A stretch of 45,657 bases of DNA from Anabaena sphaerica FACHB-251 (GCF_014696825.1 NZ_JACJQU010000029.1:1-45657); one strand, 5' to 3'. Positions 7,224-15,643 are shown, numbered from the stretch's first letter. The notes: a model not told the origin generated them from the sequence alone. Made by a program: numbers and translations.

Positions 7224-9123
7224 TTTCCGCCTCCTCCAGTGCAGTGATGATGCGCTCCAAATTTTCTTTAACAGGCAAGTTTTCCTTAAGAATCTCCCTA
7301 GACCTCCTGCTATCTTGATTTTCGTATGCCCACTCAACTATGTTGGTAGTACGCTCTAGATGGTCTTTGTGCTTATCCAAATATCGAGTATCAGTTTTAA
7401 AGTGAGTACAACTTAAACACTTGTTAGCCCCATAAGGGCAAACACCTTGAACAATAGGCAAGCCACATAATCCATTAGGAAGGGCTTGAGCTAGGATATT
7501 CTTTCTCATCCACTGCTCATCTATACTGTTTGGATCAATTCCTTCTGTCATTTCAGCTTTGACATTATCCGGCTCTACTACCTTGCCAGTTACGTCAACC
7601 ATCCTGTGCTTAAACTTTGCAAATTCTTCTTTTAATGTTTGATCGTGAATATGTGCATAAACACTAGTCATTTCCGGTGTCTCATGCCCTAAAAAACGTT
7701 GAATAATATGCTGAGGAACACCAAGATTAATCATCCGAGTACCAACTGTGTGACGGAATTGGTGTGCTTGGAATCGCCAAGGTGTGCCTGATTTATCACA
7801 AATATTGCAATCGTAAGCTAGTTGGTTGATTACTTTAGAAAATACTCCCTGTTTTATAGCCTCTTTTTTGTGCGAATGATATGTGGAGGCAAATAAATAA
7901 GGGTAGTCACCATGCTGTTGTCTAATCTCTTTTTGCTGCTCTTGTATTACCGCAGCTATTTCTAAAGAAATAGGAATACTATGATCTTTCTTCATTTTGT
8001 ACTGATAGTAATGAAGAAAATAATCGCCACTTAAGTCTTGAGTCAAACAATTAAATGGCATCCTACATAATTCGCTGATTCGCATTCCTCCATCTTGAAG
8101 AATTAGCACCATCCGCTGAAAAGTTGGTTCTAGCTTGTCTAAGTTTTGGTTTAGTTGCTGCATTACTTCTTCAGGAATGAAGCGAGGTTGTCTTTTAGGA
8201 ATGCTAGGGAAGTCTTCTTGATAAATTAAGCGTTTATCTGGTACATTTAGCCATTCCTCTCTCGCACAAATCTCTAGAAAAGCTTTCAGTATACTAATAT
8301 TTCTGTGTCTAGTTGCTTCTGCTAGATTAGATGATAACAAATAACTTAGGTAATCCTCAACCAAAAAACGGTTAATTTGTTCTGGTAACAGTTGAGGATA
8401 TTTTTTGCTAACAAAAATCGAAAAACTAACTAATCCTTGCAATCTAGACACAGCTTCCTGCAAAGAATATATTGCTAACGTATACTTGATAAATCTTTTT
8501 GCTCCATCACGAAGCCATAATTGTTGAATGCGAGAAAAGTTCAGAGTGCGTATAGAACGTGATGGATTACATTTTATGCCAAGTTTACCAATATCCCATA
8601 CATCTTTTTTGTACTCATCTCTGTCGTCATAAAAATCATGAACAAACTTGTATATTTGACTTAATGTATAGATGCGTGGATCTTCGGTAGAATATTCCAC
8701 TAATTGCTGATTACCATGTAATGCAGTGCCAGTACCGGATCTATACATACCATTCATGAGTAAATAAGAACGAAATGATGTTGCTAAATAGTGGACATCT
8801 CGCTCCATTAAAGAAGACAATTTATCTGATACAGTATTTAACCAAGAACAAATCTGTCTAATTTCGCTGGCTTTACGCCATAGAGTAGCAATCTGCCACT
8901 CTTTTGCATCCATCTTTTGCCAACAAGCATATTTAATTTCTGCATTTAGGGATGGAGATAGACACTCAAAATAGACACTTTTCTTGCCATGATAATTCAA
9001 GGATGTTTTGTCTTGAATTGGGCAGTCACCAATACACCATTTATCTTCTGCCCAATAACCTTGAAGTTGATCAGCTAATTTTTGTTGCTTTTCTAAAGAC
9101 CATCTAATCTGTAATGCTTCCAT
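7213..9123 (-). CDS. tnpB: Tyrosine recombinase, Tn554 TnpB type
   Basis: The protein is 636 aa, against 630 for Tn554 TnpB. The C-terminal half holds the phage-integrase catalytic set: Arg in LQDGGMRISELCRMP, HQFRH (HxxR), FLGHETPEMTSVYAHI with the conserved GH and nucleophile Tyr. A core-binding domain lies before it (PEQINRFLVEDYLSYLLSS). After the catalytic domain is a cysteine cluster (GLCGLPIVQGVCPYG, then NKCLSCTHF) that could bind zinc. Start ATG 9123 overlaps the tnpA stop in TAATG, so translation is coupled. It acts with TnpA on the element ends. All catalytic residues appear intact, so I expect activity. Confidence 0.88.
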   Translation of the reverse strand: MEALQIRWSLEKQQKLADQLQGYWAEDKWCIGDCPIQDKTSLNYHGKKSVYFECLSPSLNAEIKYACWQKMDAKEWQIATLWRKASEIRQICSWLNTVSDKLSSLMERDVHYLATSFRSYLLMNGMYRSGTGTALHGNQQLVEYSTEDPRIYTLSQIYKFVHDFYDDRDEYKKDVWDIGKLGIKCNPSRSIRTLNFSRIQQLWLRDGAKRFIKYTLAIYSLQEAVSRLQGLVSFSIFVSKKYPQLLPEQINRFLVEDYLSYLLSSNLAEATRHRNISILKAFLEICAREEWLNVPDKRLIYQEDFPSIPKRQPRFIPEEVMQQLNQNLDKLEPTFQRMVLILQDGGMRISELCRMPFNCLTQDLSGDYFLHYYQYKMKKDHSIPISLEIAAVIQEQQKEIRQQHGDYPYLFASTYHSHKKEAIKQGVFSKVINQLAYDCNICDKSGTPWRFQAHQFRHTVGTRMINLGVPQHIIQRFLGHETPEMTSVYAHIHDQTLKEEFAKFKHRMVDVTGKVVEPDNVKAEMTEGIDPNSIDEQWMRKNILAQALPNGLCGLPIVQGVCPYGANKCLSCTHFKTDTRYLDKHKDHLERTTNIVEWAYENQDSRRSREILKENLPVKENLERIITALEEAENEA

Positions 9124-10205
9124 TATTTATCTCTCTTATTTAGATAATCTTGATAAGCTTCTTTCATGTCCTCTTGACTGAGGTGAGTGTAAGTATTGAG
9201 AACAGTTTGAACTTGAGCGTGTCCTAATCTTTTCTGAACATGAGCAGCATCCCATCCTGCTCGAATTAACTCTGTTGCGTGGCTATGCCTGATCATGTGA
9301 GGACGAGCATATACATCGGTTTTTTCGCTCAATCTTAAAAATAATTGTGCGACAGCACCGTATGTCATTGCTTGCCCAATCTTGCCTTCCCAAAGATTTA
9401 CAAAAATGTAATCACTGTCTGTATCGTTAAATTCTGTAAGTAAATATTCTGAATAGATACCCATTAGCTCTTGGCTAACGTGAATAGAATACTTATTTTT
9501 GGTTTTTACTCTAGCTCCGTTAGCATTATCATCTCTTGGCACAATCCAAATGAGATTATCCCAAGACTGGATATCAGAATGCCTCATACCTAAAGCTTGT
9601 CCGATGCGAATACCGCTTTCATAGAGTAAAGAGATTAGAAATTTATCTCTTAATCTATGACACGCAGCAATCAATTGTTGAATTTCTTCTTTTGATAAAG
9701 TTTTAGGTAATCGCTTCGGCTCTTTCAGCTTAATCAGCTTGGTTCTAATGGGTTTACTTTTGCTGATGTGATGAAGAAAGGGCTTGTATTTCCTTCCTGG
9801 CTGCATTCTAGATGTATAAAGTGGAATGCCTGTAACTACTCCTAGCCTTTCCTGGTAGTCGTAGAGCATCGCCACCGAGGTAATAATTAGATTGACTGTT
9901 GATTCAGTTCTTTTGGCTTTTTGCTCATAAATAGAAGCAACGTTTGGCTGTGGACTTCTTAGCCAAGCTATGAAATCAGCAATATCTGACTCTTTAATTT
10001 TTGTCCAATCTTTATTTGTGTCTCCAAGGTATTCCCAGTAAAGTTTCAGGTGATAAGCGTATGATCTAATAGTGTTAGGAGATTTTTCAACGCTTTTCAA
10101 ATAGCTTAAAAATTGTTGAATTGGTTGAATCGGCAAATAATCGTCTCCTAAAACCGTCCAAGTAAATTTATCGCTATTAGGAAGTTTTACTTTTTGAACT
10201 TTCAC
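9123..10205 (-). CDS. tnpA: Tyrosine recombinase, Tn554 TnpA type
   Basis: The 360-aa protein (Tn554 TnpA is 361 aa) begins at GTG 10205. Residues about 25-120 form a SAM-like core-binding domain (FLSYLKSVEKSPNTIRSYAY). The catalytic domain shows Arg in LLYESGIRIGQALGMRH, HMIRH (HxxR) and RLGHAQVQTVLNTYTHL with the GH and nucleophile Tyr. It is first in the tnpABC operon, 125 bp from the right core, behind a consensus promoter. In Tn554-type elements TnpA and TnpB together cut and rejoin at short core sequences. Nothing looks truncated. It is most likely responsible for insertion, and possibly removal, at the PLD gene. Confidence 0.9.
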   Translation of the reverse strand: MKVQKVKLPNSDKFTWTVLGDDYLPIQPIQQFLSYLKSVEKSPNTIRSYAYHLKLYWEYLGDTNKDWTKIKESDIADFIAWLRSPQPNVASIYEQKAKRTESTVNLIITSVAMLYDYQERLGVVTGIPLYTSRMQPGRKYKPFLHHISKSKPIRTKLIKLKEPKRLPKTLSKEEIQQLIAACHRLRDKFLISLLYESGIRIGQALGMRHSDIQSWDNLIWIVPRDDNANGARVKTKNKYSIHVSQELMGIYSEYLLTEFNDTDSDYIFVNLWEGKIGQAMTYGAVAQLFLRLSEKTDVYARPHMIRHSHATELIRAGWDAAHVQKRLGHAQVQTVLNTYTHLSQEDMKEAYQDYLNKRDK

Positions 10206-10210
10206 TTCAC

Positions 10211-10298
10211 TTTGTAGATTTTATCTACTTTGTAGAATTGCTGCTGTTTACTATTCTACAATGAATGAATTTCTATGTCAAGATTGTTGTTGTTTACT
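10211..10298. repeat. Cluster of direct and inverted repeats at the right end (possible recombinase arm sites)
   Basis: TGTAGA occurs at 10213 and 10231, with its complement TCTACA at 10255-10260. TGTAGAAT (10231-10238) and ATTCTACA (10253-10260) form an exact 8-bp inverted repeat spaced by 14 bp. ATTGCTGCTGTTTACT (10237-10252) and ATTGTTGTTGTTTACT (10283-10298) are direct repeats (14/16). The left end also has ACTTTGT (1088-1094) and TCTACA (1102-1107). These could be arm-type binding sites or operators. Confidence 0.5.
10253..10281 (-). promoter_or_regulatory. Sigma-70-type promoter for tnpABC
   Basis: On the minus strand TTGACA (10281-10276), a 17-bp spacer and TAGAAT (10258-10253) make a near-perfect promoter about 50 bp before the tnpA GTG. 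The -10 box lies inside one arm of the TGTAGAAT/ATTCTACA inverted repeat, so a protein bound there, perhaps a recombinase or TnpC, could repress transcription. Confidence 0.7.
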
Positions 10299-10317
10299 TT
10301 AAAGAATTGTTTTTAAG

Positions 10318-10336
10318 AGCTATAGTTTTAATTTAT
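10318..10336. repeat. Right attachment site of the element (core plus inverted arm)
   Basis: AGCTATAG (10318-10325), 4 bp, then the core AATTTAT (10330-10336), which joins the PLD 5' part. The arm is the inverted copy of CTATAGCT at the left end. The six bases after the core on the chromosome side are GATGTA. Confidence 0.75.
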
Positions 10337-11573
10337 GATGTAATAAATCACCTTTTGCTAATGTGGTTACTCCTACAGTGTTAATGGGATTTTGCCAAGG
10401 ACGGTTATCAATTTCATATTGACAATTTTCACTCAAAGCCAAGCCCATCATATCTAAAGCTTCACTGTAGGAACGATAAGCAAATTGAGGTTCGATTAAT
10501 GCTCTGATTCCTACAGTTTGATTATGGCGATTTTCGAGAATATTAGCAATTTTTTGCTCTGAAAATACAAATAATGCCATATCTACAGTTTTGCTGGCTG
10601 TATTTAAGGTTTTAGCAATTAAACCATTACTAGAATTACTCCAAGGTTGAGTTGGTGAAATGGGTGAAAAATTGACGGTGAGTTTAGTGTTAACTAAATT
10701 GATTTCTTGAGGTGAACGCACAGATTTTTGTAGTCCAAATCTACTATCTGTTTTTCCTGCTGGTCCATCACCCCACATAATGTTAAATTCTTCTGTTAAT
10801 AGATTTGCTAATTCTGGGCTATCAATTTTTAATAAATTATTGGCATTACCTAAACTGCTGGAATTGCTAAAATCTCCTGAAGTATCGCTTAAGGTAAAAT
10901 TTGCAGAAGTAATAACCACAAAGCGATGATCGACAATGATAAATTTATGGTGCATTAAACTACTACCAGCAGAACCATCAGCAGTATCATCTATCCAGGG
11001 AATTTTGCTATTTTGGATAATTACTAAAGCATCACGTTGACTAATTTCATCTGGTGTGATTTGATTGTCTTGATTGATATCAACAAATTTGCGAAATTCG
11101 TTATATCGTTCCTGTTCCCTTTTTTCTAGTTTCTGTATTTCCGTTGTTGTGAAACTACTCCAAGGACGAGAATAGTTATTCTCTAAAATTACCCTGACTT
11201 TAATCCCAGCTTTTTGTTTTTGTGCTAATGCTTGGGAAATTTTCGGTAAACGCAGTTCTTGAACTGCTATATCTATTGTAGATTGGGCTAGAGAAATAAC
11301 ATCAAGAATCTGTTTTTCTAAGTCATCTCCTAAGCGGGTTTGCTGACGATAAGTTTCTTGATATTCTGAAGATTGGGAATGATTGAAGTAAACTTGAATT
11401 AACGGATCTTGCGGTAATGGTGCTAAACGTTGATTTGAGGATTGGACTTTTTGACAACTGCTGAGGGTAAATAGAAATAAAAATATATAAGATAAAAACT
11501 TAAGATGGTGAAAAATAGACATGATCATCTGATACAAATAGATAAAGGGTAGACATGATTTATTATTGCTCAT
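10320..11573 (-). CDS. 5' part of the interrupted phospholipase D-like lipoprotein gene
   Basis: The 417-aa frame belongs to the host gene to K414; the last residues (LKL, stop) come from the element. The N-terminus is a lipoprotein signal (FLFLFTLSSC, lipobox Cys40); in-frame starts at 11573, 11528 and 11522 all keep it. An EF-hand-like loop, DINQDNQITPDE (165-176), precedes the first PLD motif, MHHKFIIVD (H208, K210, D215), with ITSANF after it. A second PLD half begins at about 300 and breaks off at GDLLHHK, inside the second HKD motif. The joined protein would be 560 aa with two HKDs and a C-terminal HhH, so a membrane-anchored nuclease or phosphodiesterase is likely. As it stands the protein lacks half of its active site. 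Divergent from the cysteine desulfurase gene. Confidence 0.88.
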   Translation of the reverse strand: MSNNKSCLPFIYLYQMIMSIFHHLKFLSYIFLFLFTLSSCQKVQSSNQRLAPLPQDPLIQVYFNHSQSSEYQETYRQQTRLGDDLEKQILDVISLAQSTIDIAVQELRLPKISQALAQKQKAGIKVRVILENNYSRPWSSFTTTEIQKLEKREQERYNEFRKFVDINQDNQITPDEISQRDALVIIQNSKIPWIDDTADGSAGSSLMHHKFIIVDHRFVVITSANFTLSDTSGDFSNSSSLGNANNLLKIDSPELANLLTEEFNIMWGDGPAGKTDSRFGLQKSVRSPQEINLVNTKLTVNFSPISPTQPWSNSSNGLIAKTLNTASKTVDMALFVFSEQKIANILENRHNQTVGIRALIEPQFAYRSYSEALDMMGLALSENCQYEIDNRPWQNPINTVGVTTLAKGDLLHHKLKL

Positions 11574-11711
11574 AAAGTGTATGTGGAATCATGTAAACAA
11601 TTCGCTGCACTCACGACGCTCAAAATCTACCCGGAAACGTAGAATTACTCACACTTTTTCAAGATTTACTAAAGTAACTGTACGTGATTGATTATCAAAT
11701 TTATTGGTTTT

Positions 11712-12887
11712 ATGCAAATATATTTAGATTACAGTGCTACTACTCCAACTCGTCCCGAAGCGATCGCTGCTATGCAAGCAGTATTAACTCAACAGTGGGG
11801 TAATCCTTCCAGTTTACATGAATGGGGCAACCGCTCGGCTTTGGTTGTGGAACAAGCGAGAATGCAAGTTGCAGCTTTAATAAATGCTGTTCCCGAATCA
11901 ATTATTTTTACCTCTGGGGGAACAGAAGCAGATAATTTAGCAATTATGGGTGTGGCGCGATGTTATGCTGTACCCCAACATATAATTATTTCTAGTGTGG
12001 AACATTCGGCCATTTCCGAACCTGTGCGAATGTTAGAAAGCTGTGGTTGGAAAGTTACCCGTTTAAGTGTAGATAGTCAAGGAAGAGTTAATCCAGAAGA
12101 TTTAAAATCAGCTTTGCGACATAATACAGTTTTGGTATCTGTGATTTATGGACAAAGCGAAGTGGGAACAGTGCAACCGATTGTAGAATTGGGTAAAATT
12201 GCTAAAATACATGGTGCTTTGTTCCATACCGATGCGGTACAAGTTGCAGGACGTTTACCCCTAGATGTGCAGACTTTAGCTGTAGATTTATTGAGTTTAT
12301 CTAGTCATAAATTATATGGACCCTTGGGTGCAGGTGCTTTATATGTGCGTCCAGGTGTGGAGTTAATTTCTTTGCTGGGTGGTGGTGGCCAGGAAAAAGG
12401 ACTGCGTTCAGGTACACAAGCAACACCAGCTATTGCGGGTTTTGGGGTAGCTGCGGAGTTAGCGGGAAAGGAGTTGGAGACAGAAACAGCGAGATTGATC
12501 AAGTTGCGCGATCGCCTATTTTCTCTTTTAGCAGATGTTGCCGGTTTAATTCCTACAGGTGATATGATTCATCGTTTACCCCATCATCTTAGTTTTTGTT
12601 TAGAATATGCTGATGGTGAAAAAATCAGTGGTAAAACATTAGTTCGTCAGTTAAATTTAGCGGGAATTGGTATTAGTGCGGGTGCTGCTTGTAATAGTGG
12701 AAAATTAAGCCCCAGTCCAATTTTATTAGCTATGGGTTATTCTCAGAAACGGGCTTTGGGAGGAATTAGATTAACCTTGGGAAAACAGACAACGGAAGCC
12801 GATATTGATTGGACGGCGATGGTTTTGAAACAGGTTTTGCAGAGGTTGACACAAGATTTATACCTATTCATAATTCGTAATTCGTAA
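11712..12887 (+). CDS. Cysteine desulfurase (NifS/IscS family)
   Basis: PLP enzyme that takes sulfur from L-cysteine for Fe-S cluster and other sulfur pathways. ATG 11712 gives the family start MQIYLDYSATTPTRPEA. Visible motifs: FTSGGTEADNLAI, HTDAVQ (PLP ring contact), SLSSHKLYGPLG with the PLP-binding Lys near residue 200, and SAGAACNSGKLSPS with the catalytic Cys near 326. The CxSGK form resembles NifS-type enzymes, but no nif genes are nearby, so I do not assign nifS or iscS. About 391 aa, close to the usual length. The last residues (FIIRNS) come from a degenerate tail, suggesting the original stop was lost to repeat sequence. Confidence 0.92.
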   Translation: MQIYLDYSATTPTRPEAIAAMQAVLTQQWGNPSSLHEWGNRSALVVEQARMQVAALINAVPESIIFTSGGTEADNLAIMGVARCYAVPQHIIISSVEHSAISEPVRMLESCGWKVTRLSVDSQGRVNPEDLKSALRHNTVLVSVIYGQSEVGTVQPIVELGKIAKIHGALFHTDAVQVAGRLPLDVQTLAVDLLSLSSHKLYGPLGAGALYVRPGVELISLLGGGGQEKGLRSGTQATPAIAGFGVAAELAGKELETETARLIKLRDRLFSLLADVAGLIPTGDMIHRLPHHLSFCLEYADGEKISGKTLVRQLNLAGIGISAGAACNSGKLSPSPILLAMGYSQKRALGGIRLTLGKQTTEADIDWTAMVLKQVLQRLTQDLYLFIIRNS

Positions 12888-12946
12888 TAGTGCCTCCGGC
12901 TACCATTCTGGATACGTAATTATTTATTTTCTCCTATCTTCCCCAA

Positions 12947-15643
12947 TCACCAATCACCTTGAATAGTAAAAGCTGCCCAATAATCAGGTTTAGAAAACCG
13001 CTTATCATTTAACATTTCAATCTGTGCTTCTCGTAAGGCCGTAGCTGGTTTTAAACCTCCTTGTAGCATCTTTTGATAAAATTTTCCCATCAGTACCGAT
13101 GTCCCCTGATCAGAGACATTCCATAAACTCATAACCACACGAGAACTACCTGCATACATAAATCCTCTTGTCAATCCTATTAATCCTTCTCCTGCGATTT
13201 CTTTACCTAAACCTGTTTGACAAGCACTTAAAACCACCAAATCTGCGGATAGTTTGAGATTAAAAATATCATGCAGACGTAAAAAGCCATTTTCTGGCTT
13301 ACCTTGTTGATCAAAAAGTGAAAGAACCAACCCTGATAACTCTGGTTGTTTACTGTTAACAATACCGTGAGTAGCAAAATGTATGATTCGATATTGACTT
13401 AGTTGAGAACTTGTAGCAAATTGGCGATTAGCCGCAAAATCATACGCTTGTAAACTTTGATATTTTGGTATTAAGTTTAAAATTTTTTCTGCTTCTTTGC
13501 GCGTAAAACGTAATCGAGCAAATCTGATATCTGTATCACTAACGGCTCTTTTTAAAGCCAGATATTCTAAATTATCTGTATTTCGTTTGATTGGCGTTTT
13601 TTGACTAATAAAACGTTCATCATCAATGTCAAATACCGGGTCTGCTAACAAGGCTAAACCCTTAGATGGAGTTTTGCGCCCTTTTTGTTCAGTGCGGAGA
13701 ATTGCCACTGTAGAAGCTGATGGTAGAGTAATAATTTCGTGATTAACTATTAAGAATTTATATTGTTCAGGATCAGAATTAGGAGATATTAAAGCTGCAA
13801 ATGGTAAATATTGTAAAGCACCATCACCAACAATAACTAATCTTTTATTTGCTAACTTTTCTGCAACTGGATTAAGTAATATTTGCGTTAAAGGGACTGC
13901 GGCTCTAGCTACTATTTTTCTTCCAGATTGAGGTTTAATAATTTCATTACGGAATTTTTTAACTAAGGAGACTATATCCGCATTTTTAGGAAGTTCATAA
14001 CTTGTTATTTCTGTTTTTGAAACTGCCCAAAGATAACTCTTTTCTTCACCAAGGGAATATTCTAAAAGTAGGGTATTTTCACCTAATACCTGTTGTTGAA
14101 TTTGTGGTAATGTCAACGGTTGGGGTTGAGTTAAAGCAGCATAACGCGGACTCTTAATACGAATTTGTGTTTTAATATCCTGAGATTGTTTTAAAAGTGT
14201 AGCAGTTTCTGTTTCTAAAGCTTGTATTTGTTCGGGTGTAGATTTGCTATTAAGTAATTGAATACGGAGTTTTTCATTATTATCAAGTTGTTTTTGTATA
14301 TTCCGTTCTGCTTGTAGCAACGTAGAATCTACACCTTGACGAATATCTGCATTAGCTTCTGTAATTAATTCTAACAAACTACGAGCGCGGGCGCTTTCAT
14401 TAGCGTGCAGTGCGAGGGCATCATAACCTTTTGATGGTTGTTGTTTGTGCAATTGCATTAATAGGTCAATATATAATTTATAATAACTTTGAACACTGGA
14501 AAAATAGGAAGTGCGTAGAGTTTCACTAGTAATTTTAGTCCGTAAATTTTCAATTATCTTGATAGCTGACTGGATTTGAATCAATGCTTCATTGAGATTA
14601 CCTTGGTTTCGTTGCAGGTAAGCAAGATTACGAAGAGTATTAGCTTCTCCACCTCTATCCCCCACGTCTTGATATAAAGTCAAAGCTTGGTTGTATAATG
14701 TCAATGCTTTCTGCTTTTCTTTCAGGGAATCGTACACAGAAGCAATATTGTTGAGGATATTAGCCTCCCCGCTTCTATCACCCACTAATTTTTTTAGAGG
14801 CAAAGCTTGGTTATAAAATGTCAATGCTTTCTGATTTTCTTTCAGAAAATTGTAGACACTGCCAATATTATTAAGAGTAGTGGCTTCTCGATCTTTATCT
14901 CCTAACAATCGACATATAGGTAAAGCTTGATTGTAGAAATCTAATGCCTTTTGCTTTTCTCCCAATTCATCATAAACACTGCCAATATTGTTAAGAGTAA
15001 TCGCTTCTCCACGTTTATCTCTCTCTGCTCTTCTTAGGGGTAAAACTTGGTTGTATAACAAAACTGCTTGCTGTTTTTCTCCCAAAGAGTCGTAGAGTAA
15101 AGCAATGTTATTAAGAGTAGTGGCTTCCCCACGTTTATCTCCTATTTGCCTTCTCAAAGGTAAAGCTTGGTTATAGAATTCTAATGCCTTCTGTTTTTCT
15201 CCCAAATCATCGTAAATACTACCGATGTGGTTAAGTGTAATAGCTTCCCCTCTTTTATCTCCCACTTTTTTTCTAAGGAGCAAAGCTTGGTGATGAAACT
15301 CAAGTGCTTTCGGCTTTTCTCCTAACAATGAATAGATATAGCCAATGTAACCAATAGCAGCAGATTCTGAACGAGTTTCACGCATTTGGTGATACAGTTT
15401 AGCTGCCTCTTCAAATTTAGTAATTGCCTCCTTTAGAGATGCCGATGTACCTTGTTGAAATAGTTTTTCAGCCTCTGCATAAGCTGTTTCAGCCGCCTCA
15501 GATGTTGCAGGTTGTTGGGCTACAGTTGTCATTCTGCCAGGTATGGCAGCTACAGGCTCAGAGAGTAATAATATACTGATAATTCCTGGTAGTGATATCA
15601 AGTTGAGAAACATCAATAGTATTTTTTTCTGCCTGTTTGCCAT
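12947..15643 (-). CDS. TPR-repeat CHAT-domain protein (caspase-like peptidase family)
   Basis: The start MANRQKKILLMF (ATG 15643) leads a signal peptide (LISLPGIISILLLS...PVAA), so the protein is probably exported. About seven 40-residue tetratricopeptide repeats follow (pattern GEANTLNNIGSVYDSLGEKQ), then a helical linker and a C-terminal CHAT domain with the dyad His in IIHFATHGI (about 763, counted from an upstream in-frame start) and Cys in VVLSACQTGLG (about 813). CHAT is the caspase-HetF-associated family; TPR-CHAT proteins are abundant in filamentous cyanobacteria, and HetF itself acts in heterocyst patterning. Catalytic residues are intact; substrates are unknown. The 120-bp DNA repeats of the TPR block are similar enough to recombine. 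Confidence 0.88.
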   Translation of the reverse strand: MANRQKKILLMFLNLISLPGIISILLLSEPVAAIPGRMTTVAQQPATSEAAETAYAEAEKLFQQGTSASLKEAITKFEEAAKLYHQMRETRSESAAIGYIGYIYSLLGEKPKALEFHHQALLLRKKVGDKRGEAITLNHIGSIYDDLGEKQKALEFYNQALPLRRQIGDKRGEATTLNNIALLYDSLGEKQQAVLLYNQVLPLRRAERDKRGEAITLNNIGSVYDELGEKQKALDFYNQALPICRLLGDKDREATTLNNIGSVYNFLKENQKALTFYNQALPLKKLVGDRSGEANILNNIASVYDSLKEKQKALTLYNQALTLYQDVGDRGGEANTLRNLAYLQRNQGNLNEALIQIQSAIKIIENLRTKITSETLRTSYFSSVQSYYKLYIDLLMQLHKQQPSKGYDALALHANESARARSLLELITEANADIRQGVDSTLLQAERNIQKQLDNNEKLRIQLLNSKSTPEQIQALETETATLLKQSQDIKTQIRIKSPRYAALTQPQPLTLPQIQQQVLGENTLLLEYSLGEEKSYLWAVSKTEITSYELPKNADIVSLVKKFRNEIIKPQSGRKIVARAAVPLTQILLNPVAEKLANKRLVIVGDGALQYLPFAALISPNSDPEQYKFLIVNHEIITLPSASTVAILRTEQKGRKTPSKGLALLADPVFDIDDERFISQKTPIKRNTDNLEYLALKRAVSDTDIRFARLRFTRKEAEKILNLIPKYQSLQAYDFAANRQFATSSQLSQYRIIHFATHGIVNSKQPELSGLVLSLFDQQGKPENGFLRLHDIFNLKLSADLVVLSACQTGLGKEIAGEGLIGLTRGFMYAGSSRVVMSLWNVSDQGTSVLMGKFYQKMLQGGLKPATALREAQIEMLNDKRFSKPDYWAAFTIQGDW

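Larger units (their letters stand above)
1037..10336. mobile_element. 9.3-kb Tn554-like recombinase element interrupting a PLD gene
   Basis: The element is bounded by two copies of AATTTAT (1037-1043 and 10330-10336); one copy plus the intervening DNA is 9,293 bp. Removing it rejoins the PLD gene in frame and rebuilds its second HKD motif. A tnpABC operon of Tn554 type occupies the right third, transcribed inward from the right end. Cargo fills the left two thirds. Just inside each core lies an inverted CTATAGCT arm (1047-1054; 10318-10325 as AGCTATAG), so a circularised element would have a symmetric site of arm, 14 bp, arm. Tn554 elements are site-specific and make no long target duplication, which fits. 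Cyanobacterial nifD, fdxN and hupL elements show the same gene-splitting layout but carry single Xis recombinases. The boundaries are seen in sequence; mobility and excision are inferred. Confidence 0.85.

Noticed and set aside
1044-10329. xisH/xisI-like accessory excision genes in the element
   Set aside because: None of the cargo proteins resembles these small proteins by size and pattern as far as I can judge, so I do not call it an fdxN-type element.
14600-15320. Regular repeats of about 120 bp that might be taken for a CRISPR or satellite array
   Set aside because: They encode tandem 40-residue TPR units in one open frame, with variable third positions, so they are coding repeats.
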